From JBKHYJ01 sp046565505 (lineage in GTDB: Bacteria; Acidobacteriota; Blastocatellia; UBA7656): DNA of 64,000 nucleotides. Shown one piece after another: positions 17,272 to 25,247 of this stretch. The stretch lies in the NCBI GenBank assembly GCA_046565505.1, contig JBKHYJ010000063.1:1-64000 (forward strand). Reading direction: 5' to 3'. Numbering within the stretch: the first letter of the stretch is position 1; each line of letters begins with the position of its first letter. The notes beneath the pieces were generated by a model. It ran no database searches, had not been told where the DNA came from, and was given only the letters and a program-made list of their open reading frames with translations. The position numbers were made by a program, and so were the translations under genes.

Positions 17272-18447
17272 TCAGTCGGTCACGCGGTAAAAGATCGCGC
17301 CGCCCCCCACCGCCCACACGTGCGCGGCGTCGGCGGCCCCGAGCCTGACCAGCGTCACTTCCTGCTCGAACGTCTTAGGCTCGCTGAGCAGCGAGTTCGC
17401 CCCGTCGATTGTATGGTAGATGTACTGCCCCTTGTCCGGTAAGAACCAGCCCTCCTTCGGGCTCACGAACGCCACGTCGCGCAGGCCCGCGTCGCCGCCG
17501 ACCTTCCGCGTCCACACCTGGCCGCCGTTGGAAGTCACGAGCAGCCGGCCGATGTCTTCCTCCTCGGACGCGGCCGCGGCGAAACCATTCTGCGCGTCGG
17601 TGAATTGTATGCCGAGCATCCTGAATTGCTTCAGCCCCTCGCTCGTCAAATTCACAGGCCCTTCGCCCGGCTCAAGCTCGCTCCGCTGCGAGTTCCATGT
17701 GCGCCCGCCGTCCGCCGTGTGATAAATGGCGCCCTTCGTTCCGCACGCCCAGCCGTTGAGCGGGTCCAGGAAGTTGATGTCGAAAATGGACACGGGGACG
17801 TTAATCTGCGGCTGCCACGTGTGCCCTCCGTCGGTCGTCCCCAGTATCATGCTAGGCCCGCCCGACCCTTCCTCTTCGCCCAGCGGAGGGGTCGCGCCGC
17901 CCATCCAACCCGTGTTCGCGTCGATGAAGAACACGGAGGTGGGCACCTGCTTGAAGTTGATCTTAGTGATGACCCAGGCCGCGCCCCCGTCCGTGGTCTT
18001 CAGCAGGTAAGGCGCGATGAAAGTCCCTTCGGGCGAGAGGTCGGCGCCCACGGCCCACCCCTCGTTCGGGTTAATAAAATGTACCGAGTTCAGGGCTGTG
18101 ACATGAGTCCCTTGCTGCTCGACGGTCGTCTCCGTCCAGCTCTGCCCGCCGTCGGTCGTGCGGACGATGACCCCTACGCGCTCGCCGCTGAGCCTGGGGT
18201 TGGGCATGTCGCCGGCAACGACCACCACGCCGGGCGATACGACGGAGATCGAGCTGTAAAATATTTCGGCCATGTTGGTGCCCGCGTACTTGGCAAGCTC
18301 CGGCGAGCGGTACTGCGCGACCCAGTGGGCCGACTTCGGCTGCTTCGCCGCGTTCGCGTTGTTTTGCGGCGCTGATTTGCAACTCGCGGCGAGCAGCGCG
18401 GCGAGCGAAAGAAATACGAACAGGGCCGCGCGCTTATCTGTCTGCAT
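17272..18447 (-). CDS. Ycf48-like/BNR-repeat lipoprotein
   Basis: 391 residues. A lipoprotein signal (LAALLAASCKSA) predicts lipid attachment at the Cys near residue 23. The mature part has repeated blade motifs of the kind TTDGGxxW (VRTTDGGQSWTETT, KTTDGGAAWVI, GTTDGGHTWQPQ, HTADGGRTWNSQ), the pattern of the Ycf48/BNR seven-bladed propeller used by photosystem II assembly factor HCF136. Outside phototrophs the role is unknown; here it is more likely an envelope scaffold or a sialidase-fold binding protein. It shares the strand with two secreted peptidases, and its stop lies 48 bases before the M14 gene, so an operon is plausible. Confidence 0.8.
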   Translation of the reverse strand: MQTDKRAALFVFLSLAALLAASCKSAPQNNANAAKQPKSAHWVAQYRSPELAKYAGTNMAEIFYSSISVVSPGVVVVAGDMPNPRLSGERVGVIVRTTDGGQSWTETTVEQQGTHVTALNSVHFINPNEGWAVGADLSPEGTFIAPYLLKTTDGGAAWVITKINFKQVPTSVFFIDANTGWMGGATPPLGEEEGSGGPSMILGTTDGGHTWQPQINVPVSIFDINFLDPLNGWACGTKGAIYHTADGGRTWNSQRSELEPGEGPVNLTSEGLKQFRMLGIQFTDAQNGFAAAASEEEDIGRLLVTSNGGQVWTRKVGGDAGLRDVAFVSPKEGWFLPDKGQYIYHTIDGANSLLSEPKTFEQEVTLVRLGAADAAHVWAVGGGAIFYRVTD

Positions 18448-18612
18448 TAATATTACCTCGAATTATGTCGTGAAAAATTGAGAGTGATATTAGCAGAGCC
18501 GCTCGCGGGTTGGAAAGCGCGATGGCCCCGTCGCCCGCGGCGGCGGCCCGCGCGCAGCCCGCGTTCAGTCAACTTTCATGACGTATGACGAAGGGTCACT
18601 CGCATGCCGGCG

Positions 18613-19077
18613 TCAGTCGAGGTTTTTTACCATGAGGTAGCCGTCGTCGCCGCTGGTGTAGTAGCGCGGCATGCGGCGGACGATCCTGTAGCCGAGGTCG
18701 AAGTAGAGCTTCTGGGCGGCGTCGTTGGAGGTGCGCACTTCGAGCCGCACGGTCGTCACGCCACTCTCGAGGAAGCCCCCCTCGACGGCGTGCATCAAGC
18801 GGCGGCCGTGCCCGGCCCGGCGGCTGTCGGGCGACACGCCCAGCGCGACCACGTGCCCCGTGCGGTCCGGCTCTATCATGCCGACTACGAACCCTACCAT
18901 CTCGTTCGAGCCGGAGACGGCCTTGTAGCAGACCGACTGCGTGTGCGAAAGCAGGTAGCGTATAGTCTCGCGGTCATAAGCTTCGCCATCAGAGAAGCAA
19001 CGTTGGTCGAGCCGCCAGCACTCATTAAGATCAGTGGGATTCATCACCGTTACGACGGGTTGAGTCGTTGCTGCCAT
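18613..19077 (-). CDS. GNAT acetyltransferase, RimI-like
   Basis: 154 residues from the ATG at 19077 (MAATTQPVVT); the frame extends 15 basic residues further but the short start fits the family. The acetyl-CoA-binding motif A is seen as VVALGVSPDSRRAGHGRRLMHAVE, matching the Q/RxxGxG/A loop with R-R-A-G-H-G-R. A late YFDLGYRIVRRMPRYY segment fits the RimI/N-alpha-acetyltransferase group. RimI acetylates the N-terminus of ribosomal protein S18, but many relatives have other substrates, so I leave the symbol empty. A minus-strand TATAAT at 19217-19212 probably serves it. Confidence 0.85.
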   Translation of the reverse strand: MAATTQPVVTVMNPTDLNECWRLDQRCFSDGEAYDRETIRYLLSHTQSVCYKAVSGSNEMVGFVVGMIEPDRTGHVVALGVSPDSRRAGHGRRLMHAVEGGFLESGVTTVRLEVRTSNDAAQKLYFDLGYRIVRRMPRYYTSGDDGYLMVKNLD

Positions 19078-19395
19078 TTGGGATTCTCTCAGGTTACTCT
19101 TACCTTTTCGCCTCGGCCACATTCTTTGCGCCCAAGCTACATGCCTTCGGTCGGCAGTATTGATAGTGGAAACATTAGTTTGACACGAGGTCTGACCACC
19201 AATTCACACACATTATACGCCAAGTCAGAGGTTCGCGCACCAGTTGATTTATGCCGCGCGCGGCCGTTCGTTCCACTGATTCGCCCAGACTTCTGTTAGA
19301 GAGATTTGACTTATTCACACTACTCAAATAGGCTTCCGGCTGGCGGGGAGCCGCGACGCGCGCCCCGTGCCCCCGCTGAAAGAGATGACGTCTTC
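19078..19395. promoter_or_regulatory. Divergent intergenic region, rimI-like / nurA
   Basis: 318 bases without a gene. On the minus strand a perfect TATAAT is at 19217-19212, 135 bases before the acetyltransferase start, with no good -35 box. On the plus strand no clear promoter is visible. AAAGAGA lies about 12 bases before the nurA ATG. An upstream TTG at 19306 would lengthen NurA by 30 residues that look like untranslated leader. Confidence 0.4.
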
Positions 19396-20583
19396 ATGAT
19401 TTACCGCGAAAAAATAATGGCCGCGCTCGACAGCCACCGGTTCGATTTCGCGTCTTTCGATAACGACGTGCGGGCGCAGCTTGTGATTTACGCAGAGGCG
19501 CTCGACCGGCTCTGCGCGACCACCGCCGATGAATTGGACGCGCGCCTCGGCGGAGCGGAGTCCCCCGGCGCGCTCGTCACCGACGAGTTCCGCGCCGCGC
19601 GCTCGCTCGTCATCCCGTTCGGCCAGGAGTGGCGTAATCATGAAGAGGCCCGCGCGTGGGGCTTTAAGACCCTGCTGGGGCGGACGACCTTCGCGGCGGA
19701 TGGCAGTCAGATACTTCCGAGCAAAGATTTTTCCGTCCCGGTCGCGGCCGTCCAGGTCGGGTGGTTCGAAAACCCGCACACCCCGGCCGGGGGGTACGTC
19801 AAAGACGCGCGGTTTGAAATAATGACGCCATCCGAGGTTATGGTGCGGACCGGGGGCGATTCGGAGATCTCCGAGCAGGCGGTCCACCGCAGGCGGTACG
19901 GCATGGAGGTCGGCGCGATCAGGAATTATATGCTGGCCGCGGCGGCGCGGGGCTTCGACGCCGAGCGGCCGCCCGTCGTCTTCTTCGACAGCCTGCTGGT
20001 GATCTCCTTCGCGGAGCTGTTGCCCGATGACCAGCGCGAATACTACGTCGCCGAAGTCACCTCTCTGCTGGCCGCCTCGGAGGAGACGGGCGTGCCGGTG
20101 GTCGGCTACATCGATACGAGCTTCGCGCGCGACCTGATTAACATGCTACAGGCGGCGTTCGGCCTTGATGACGCCCGTAAGATAAATGATGCGGCGCTGC
20201 TGTCGCCGCGGATGAATTGGGGCGACCGCAGCGTGCTGTTTCGCTGCGCGCGGCGCGGCATACTTGATTCGTATGGCGAACGGTGGCGCCGCCGGATAGC
20301 TTTCTTTTACCTGAAGACGGCCGGCGACGCGGCGCCTTCGCGGCTCGACGTTCCGCTGTGGGTCTACGAGCGCGGCTTGCTCGATTACGTGGCCGACACG
20401 GCGCGCGGGGAAGTCATCGTCGGCAACGGTTACCCTTACGCCATAGAGGCTGCCGACCAGACGGCCGTGATTACAACGGGCGACCGCGAGATGTTCTACG
20501 CCCTGTTCCAGGAGTTCGGCGAGCGCGAGCGACTCGACCTGCGCGTGGCGCGCAAGGCCATCAGCAAGGCACACAGGAGATAG
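19396..20583 (+). CDS. nurA: NurA-domain 5'-3' nuclease
   Basis: 395 residues from the ATG at 19396. The NurA domain shows its hallmarks: FAADGSQ (the Asp that binds manganese), PVVFFDSLLV in the middle, and near the C-terminus YPYAIEAADQTAVI. NurA is a toroidal dimeric nuclease that works with the HerA translocase to resect double-strand breaks in archaea and some bacteria. The gene is followed 81 bases later by a short HAS-barrel-like protein, the domain found at the N-terminus of HerA, but no HerA ATPase lies in this window. Repair is the usual role; NurA/HerA pairs also occur in phage defence, but nothing here points to that. Confidence 0.85.
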   Translation: MIYREKIMAALDSHRFDFASFDNDVRAQLVIYAEALDRLCATTADELDARLGGAESPGALVTDEFRAARSLVIPFGQEWRNHEEARAWGFKTLLGRTTFAADGSQILPSKDFSVPVAAVQVGWFENPHTPAGGYVKDARFEIMTPSEVMVRTGGDSEISEQAVHRRRYGMEVGAIRNYMLAAAARGFDAERPPVVFFDSLLVISFAELLPDDQREYYVAEVTSLLAASEETGVPVVGYIDTSFARDLINMLQAAFGLDDARKINDAALLSPRMNWGDRSVLFRCARRGILDSYGERWRRRIAFFYLKTAGDAAPSRLDVPLWVYERGLLDYVADTARGEVIVGNGYPYAIEAADQTAVITTGDREMFYALFQEFGERERLDLRVARKAISKAHRR

Positions 20584-20664
20584 GAGGCGGGCGATGCCGC
20601 TCCGGGATAAAATCATGATGGCCTTAACGAGCTTATAGCTTTGTCCGGGCCGCGCGACAGGCTT

Positions 20665-21258
20665 ATGAGGATTGCCAGGATCGTAAAATCAAACTCGCAC
20701 GTCGATTATATCGGCAGGGTGTTAGACAGGCTCGATTCCGCCGACCCGCCCTCGCCCGAGCACTATCAATTCGGCCAATTCGTTGCCATCCCATGTGGCC
20801 CCACCGTGATGGTGGGCATCATCTACAACTCGCAATTGATAAACCCCGAATACGGCCGCCTCGGGCCACGCCTTTCTAGCTCCGCAGAGATGAACGCCGT
20901 ATTCAGCCCGGACCTCGTCAACGAGCAGGGCGTGCTCGTGGGGCTGTTGCTGGTCGGTTGGGTGGAAGAAGGCGGGGTCAGCCGTCAGGGCGTGCCGCGG
21001 TCGGTCATAGCCGTCAACTCGGAAGTCGTCACGATGGGCGACGACGAAGTCCGCGCGTTTCACATGGGCGCGGACGGCCGGCTCTCCCTGCGCTATTATT
21101 CTCAGGTCACGACGCACGCGCGGCAGTTCGCGCCACAGCTTTTGCTGGCGGCGCTCGACCAGCTTGAAAACATATTCGGCGATACGTCAAAATCAGAGAT
21201 CGCCGTGCTGCGTCGGACGCTCAACTGGCAACAGGTTTTTCAAAGCAAATCACTATGA
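20665..21258 (+). CDS. HAS-barrel-like protein, NurA-associated
   Basis: 197 residues from the ATG at 20665 (MRIARIVKSN), preceded by ACAGG. An open frame starts at a TTG eight codons earlier. The N-terminal ~110 residues are beta-rich with GRVLDRLDS, FGQFVAIPCG and VMVGIIYNSQL, which resembles the HAS barrel at the N-terminus of HerA-FtsK ATPases, including the recurring G-V-V/I-x-x-I-Y pattern. No Walker motif follows: the remainder is a short alpha-helical tail ending in LNWQQVFQSKSL. It directly follows nurA, which supports a role as a docking subunit. The family call is by pattern only and needs a profile search. Confidence 0.5.
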   Translation: MRIARIVKSNSHVDYIGRVLDRLDSADPPSPEHYQFGQFVAIPCGPTVMVGIIYNSQLINPEYGRLGPRLSSSAEMNAVFSPDLVNEQGVLVGLLLVGWVEEGGVSRQGVPRSVIAVNSEVVTMGDDEVRAFHMGADGRLSLRYYSQVTTHARQFAPQLLLAALDQLENIFGDTSKSEIAVLRRTLNWQQVFQSKSL

Positions 21259-21317
21259 CGGAATCGAACCGCCGATCGGCCGAACCGCCGGCCCGCGTTC
21301 GGTAATTCAGCTAGCGG

Positions 21318-22850
21318 ATGTCTCATTGGTTGGATGACCCGATGAATCAACTCGTGGAGATAGATGGCGACTCGCTGACGATTGAGCAGACCGCCGCGGT
21401 CGCGGATGGCGCGCGCGTGGCGCTCGCCGAAAGCGCGCGCGAGCGCGTCGAGCGAGCCCGCCGTTACGTCGAACAGATAATTGAGCGCGGCGAGGTCGTC
21501 TACGGCATCAACACGGGCTTCGGCGCCCTGGCCGACGTGACCATCGCGCCGGACAAGCTCCGCGAGCTTCAGGTGAACCTCGTGCGGTCGCATTCGTGCG
21601 GGGTCGGCGACCCCCTGGCAGAGCGCGTCGTCCGGGCCATGATGGTCCAGCGCGCGAACGTGCTTGCGAAGGGTTACTCGGGCTGCCGCGTCAGCGTCAT
21701 CGAGGCCCTGATCCAGATGCTCAACGCGGGCGTGCATCCCGTGATCCCCTCGCGCGGCTCTGTCGGCGCGTCGGGCGACCTCGCGCCGCTCGCACACCAG
21801 GCGCAAGTCGTCATCGGCGAGGGCGAAGCTTTTTATAAGGGCCGGCGCATGAGTGGCGGCGAGGCGCTCCGCAGGGCGGACCTGAAGCCGCTCGTGCTCG
21901 AAGCCAAAGAGGGGCTCGCGTTGCTCAACGGCACTCAATCGATGACGGCATTGGGCGCGCTCACGCTGCTCGCCGCCGAAGCGCTGGCGAACGCCGCGGA
22001 CATCGCGGGCGCTATGTCTCTTGAGGCGCTCAGGGGAACGCCCGTAGCTTTCGATGAGAAAATTCATGCGGCACGGCCTCACCCGGGGCAGATGAAGGCC
22101 GCCCGGCGGCTCAGGGAGCTGATGGAGGGGAGCGAGATCCGCGAATCGCACCGCGACCACGCGGTAGACCCGCGCGTGCAGGACGCGTACTCGCTTCGCT
22201 GCATGCCGCAGGTTCATGGGGCCGTGCGCGATTCGCTCAATCATGCGCGCCGCATACTGGAGGTCGAAATTAACAGCGCGACGGATAACCCGCTCGTCTT
22301 TGCCGAAGCGGGTGAGGTGCTGTCGGGCGGTAATTTTCACGGCGAGCCGGTCGCGCTCGCGCTCGATTACGCGGCGGTGGCGGTCGCGGACCTGGGGACC
22401 ATCTCCGAGCGCCGCGTGGAGCGACTGGTCAACCCTGACCTTTCCGGCCTCCCCGCCTTCCTCACGCCGAGCCCCGGCACTAACTCCGGCATGATGATCG
22501 CGCAGGTGGTAGCCGTGTCGCTCATCGCCGAAAACAACGTGCTCGCGCACCCCGCGTCGGTTGTGAACCTGCCCACTTCGGCTAACAAGGAAGACCACGT
22601 CAGCATGGGGATGACTTCAGCGCTGAAGTTCCAGCATGTCGTCAAGAACGTGGAGATCATTCTCGCCATCGAATTGTTGTGCGCCGCGCAGGGGCTCGAA
22701 TTCCTCAAGCCGCTCAAGCCGGGCCCTCAGTTGACCGAGGTGTATTCGCAGGTGCGCCGTCGCGTCCCATTCATCGAAAGAGATGCCGCGCTTTCAGGAT
22801 ACATAGAATCGCTCGTCCCGCTCGTGCGCGAGCTAGGGGGCAACCTCTAG
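21318..22850 (+). CDS. hutH: Histidine ammonia-lyase
   Basis: 510 residues, the family length. It converts L-histidine to trans-urocanate and ammonia in the cytoplasm, the first step of histidine degradation. The Ala-Ser-Gly triad that forms the MIO cofactor is at residues 151-153 in GSVGASGDLAPLAH. Other markers are YGINTGFGALADV near the N-terminus and NPLVFAEAGEVLSGGNFHGEP. A second ATG eight codons later (21342) would place the triad at 143-145, as in Pseudomonas; neither start has a strong Shine-Dalgarno. hutU lies 710 bases downstream, beyond a small gene on the opposite strand, so the two hut genes are probably separate units. Confidence 0.97.
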   Translation: MSHWLDDPMNQLVEIDGDSLTIEQTAAVADGARVALAESARERVERARRYVEQIIERGEVVYGINTGFGALADVTIAPDKLRELQVNLVRSHSCGVGDPLAERVVRAMMVQRANVLAKGYSGCRVSVIEALIQMLNAGVHPVIPSRGSVGASGDLAPLAHQAQVVIGEGEAFYKGRRMSGGEALRRADLKPLVLEAKEGLALLNGTQSMTALGALTLLAAEALANAADIAGAMSLEALRGTPVAFDEKIHAARPHPGQMKAARRLRELMEGSEIRESHRDHAVDPRVQDAYSLRCMPQVHGAVRDSLNHARRILEVEINSATDNPLVFAEAGEVLSGGNFHGEPVALALDYAAVAVADLGTISERRVERLVNPDLSGLPAFLTPSPGTNSGMMIAQVVAVSLIAENNVLAHPASVVNLPTSANKEDHVSMGMTSALKFQHVVKNVEIILAIELLCAAQGLEFLKPLKPGPQLTEVYSQVRRRVPFIERDAALSGYIESLVPLVRELGGNL

Positions 22851-22928
22851 GGCCGCGCCATTCGTCATCGCGCGGATTTGTTAATCAGAGTTTAGGGAAG
22901 CGGGTGACGAGCGACTCGGCGCTTTTGA

Positions 22929-23255
22929 CTAACCGAATAATACGATCAGTACGTGGTAGACGCAGACCAGAGAGTAGATTCCGACGACCAGCCTTATCCC
23001 CATGCGGGCCGTGCGCAGGTGCGAATAGTTGTAGCACACCAGCAGGCCCATAGTCGTAAGCACCATCTTCACGAAGAAGAATAAGACGGCGTTCTTTTGA
23101 ATGAGCGACTCCATGAAAGGGTTGCCCTCGGCCGCTACCCCGCGCCCGATGTGCTCCATCGTGGCGACCGCATCATAGCCAGACATGGCGAGTGAAAGAA
23201 GGACATACATGAACAGCTTTGAATTCTGAAATAATACCCCTATCTTATCCATCAT
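22929..23255 (-). CDS. Small DUF5658-like membrane protein
   Basis: 108 residues with three hydrophobic segments: about residues 14-30 (LFMYVLLSLAMSGYDAV), 56-75 (AVLFFFVKMVLTTMGLLVCY) and 88-107 (LVVGIYSLVCVYHVLIVLFG). The order, the polar EGNPFMESL between the first two helices and the overall size fit the DUF5658 family of small membrane proteins with unknown function. It lies on the opposite strand between hutH and hutU and is divergent from hutU. Confidence 0.7.
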   Translation of the reverse strand: MMDKIGVLFQNSKLFMYVLLSLAMSGYDAVATMEHIGRGVAAEGNPFMESLIQKNAVLFFFVKMVLTTMGLLVCYNYSHLRTARMGIRLVVGIYSLVCVYHVLIVLFG

Positions 23256-23560
23256 AACCTCTTCTGCTCAGTCTCCAACGCGCGAGCGGGAATGGGGGTC
23301 CCAAAAATCTCGCGCATGGCTTCATTCGGTCGCAACGCCAGTGCCAAAGATACTATTTTAATAAACGCCGAATCAATTACCCGACCGGGGCAGGCCCGGC
23401 GACCTCGCCGCGTCGCGCGGTCGTACAGGGGAAGTTCGCCCGCGCCTCTGGCCTGTGCTAGAATTTCTCCCCGGACCGTTTAGCCGTAGCGGCGTCATCA
23501 TGAATTCTAGAGTTCAAATCGAACTCAGATTCCATACTGAGTGCTTCGGCCGAGGATCAT
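23256..23560. promoter_or_regulatory. Divergent intergenic region before hutU
   Basis: 305 bases without a gene. TAGAAT at 23459-23464 is a possible -10 box for hutU, without a matching -35 box. The last 80 bases are AT-richer than the rest. No HutC-type operator or terminator was recognised. Confidence 0.3.
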
Positions 23561-25228
23561 ATGAGTGAAGCGAGAAGAGTGAGCGCGCCGCGCGGGCGCG
23601 AGATAAGCTGCAAGGGCTGGCATCAAGAAGCAGCGCTTCGGATGCTTATGAATAACCTCGACGCGGCGGTGGCGGAGAAGCCCGAAGAGTTGATCGTCTA
23701 CGGCGGGACGGGGCGCGCCGCGCGCGATTGGCATTCATTTGACGGGATCGTGCGCGCGCTGCGGGAGCTTGAAAATGACGAGACCCTCCTGGTCCAATCG
23801 GGCAAGCCTGTCGGCGTGTTCCGCACGCATGAGTACGCGCCGCGCGTGCTGATCGCGAACTCGAACCTCGTCGGGCGGTGGTCGAACTGGGACGAGTTCC
23901 ACCGCCTCGAACGGATGGGGCTGACGATGTATGGGCAGATGACAGCGGGGTCGTGGATTTACATAGGCAGCCAGGGCATCGTCCAGGGCACGTTTGAAAC
24001 CTTCGCCGCCGCCGCTAAGAAACATTTCGGCGGCTCGCTCGAAGGCAGGCTCGTAGTCTCGGGCGGGATGGGCGGGATGGGCGGCGCCCAGCCGCTCGCC
24101 GCTACGCTGAATGGCGCCTGCTTCCTCGGCGTAGATGTTGACCCCGCGCGAATCGAGAAGCGACTCAACACGGGCTATTGCGACCGGCAGACCTGGGACC
24201 TTGACGACGCGCTCCGAATAATCGAAGACGCGCGCGGGCGCGGCGAGGCCATCTCGGTCGGGCTGGTGGGCAACTGCGCGGACGTGCTGCCGGAGCTTGC
24301 GCGGCGCGGCGTCGTGCCCGACGTGCTCACGGACCAGACGAGCGCGCACGACGCTTTGAATGGCTACGTGCCGAATGGGCTCAGCGCCGACGAGGCGGCC
24401 AGGCTCAGGAAAGAGAATCCCGAGGAGTACATTCGTCGTTCGACGGAGGCGATGGCTCTGCATGTTCGCGCCATGCTCGATCTGAAACGCATGGGCGCGG
24501 TCACATTCGATTACGGAAACAACATCAGGGCGCAGGCAATGCAAGCGGGCGTCGAGGACGCCTTCGAGATACCCGGCTTCGTGCCGGAGTTCATACGGCC
24601 GCTGTTCTGCCAGGGGCGCGGCCCGTTCCGCTGGGTCGCCCTGTCCGGCAACCCGGAGGACATTCGTAAGACGGACGACCTCGCGATGGAGCTTTTCCCC
24701 GACGACGAAGTGTTGACGAGGTGGCTGCGCCTCGCCCACGACCGCGTGCAGTTTCAGGGGTTGCCCGCGCGAATATGCTGGCTGGGGTATGGCGAGCGGG
24801 CGGAATTCGGCGAAGCGATGAACGACATGGTTCGCGCGGGCAAGCTCGAAGCGCCGGTCGTGATCGGCCGCGACCACCTCGACACGGGGTCGGTCGCCTC
24901 GCCCTACCGCGAGACGGAAGGCATGCGCGACGGGTCGGACGCGATAGCGGATTGGCCGCTGCTGAACGCCCTGCTCAACACCGCCTCGGGCGCGTCGTGG
25001 GTTTCGATCCACAATGGCGGCGGCGTCGGCATAGGTTACTCGCTCCACGCGGGTCAGGTGTCCGTGGCCGACGGCACGGAAGACGGCGCGCGGCGGCTGA
25101 ACCGCGTGCTGACGAATGACCCCGGAATCGGCGTGGCGCGCCACGTAGACGCGGGGTACGAGGACGCCGCGGAAACGGCCCGGAAGAAGGGCATTAAGAT
25201 ACCGGCCATGAGTGATGAGCGCGGATAA
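23561..25228 (+). CDS. hutU: Urocanate hydratase
   Basis: 555 residues, full length. It hydrates urocanate to imidazolone propionate using tightly bound NAD+, the second step of histidine degradation. Family signatures are clear: LMNNLDAAVAEKPEELIVYGGTGRAARDW at the start, TAGSWIYIGSQGIVQGTFETF, GGMGGMGGAQPLAATLNG in the NAD-binding fold, and the C-terminal NTASGASWVSIHNGGGVGIGYS. hutI, hutG and hutF are not in this window, so the rest of the pathway must be elsewhere. The gene ends 20 bases before the convergent membrane protein gene. Confidence 0.97.
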   Translation: MSEARRVSAPRGREISCKGWHQEAALRMLMNNLDAAVAEKPEELIVYGGTGRAARDWHSFDGIVRALRELENDETLLVQSGKPVGVFRTHEYAPRVLIANSNLVGRWSNWDEFHRLERMGLTMYGQMTAGSWIYIGSQGIVQGTFETFAAAAKKHFGGSLEGRLVVSGGMGGMGGAQPLAATLNGACFLGVDVDPARIEKRLNTGYCDRQTWDLDDALRIIEDARGRGEAISVGLVGNCADVLPELARRGVVPDVLTDQTSAHDALNGYVPNGLSADEAARLRKENPEEYIRRSTEAMALHVRAMLDLKRMGAVTFDYGNNIRAQAMQAGVEDAFEIPGFVPEFIRPLFCQGRGPFRWVALSGNPEDIRKTDDLAMELFPDDEVLTRWLRLAHDRVQFQGLPARICWLGYGERAEFGEAMNDMVRAGKLEAPVVIGRDHLDTGSVASPYRETEGMRDGSDAIADWPLLNALLNTASGASWVSIHNGGGVGIGYSLHAGQVSVADGTEDGARRLNRVLTNDPGIGVARHVDAGYEDAAETARKKGIKIPAMSDERG

Positions 25229-25247
25229 GCCGCTCTGTCAACGCGGC

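Noticed and set aside
19396..21258. NurA locus as an anti-phage defence island
   Set aside because: No HerA, Sir2, helicase or other defence gene is nearby; neighbours are metabolic genes, so a repair role is simpler.
23490..23545. Possible tRNA-like T-loop (GTTCAAATCGAAC)
   Set aside because: No acceptor stem or anticodon arm can be drawn around it.
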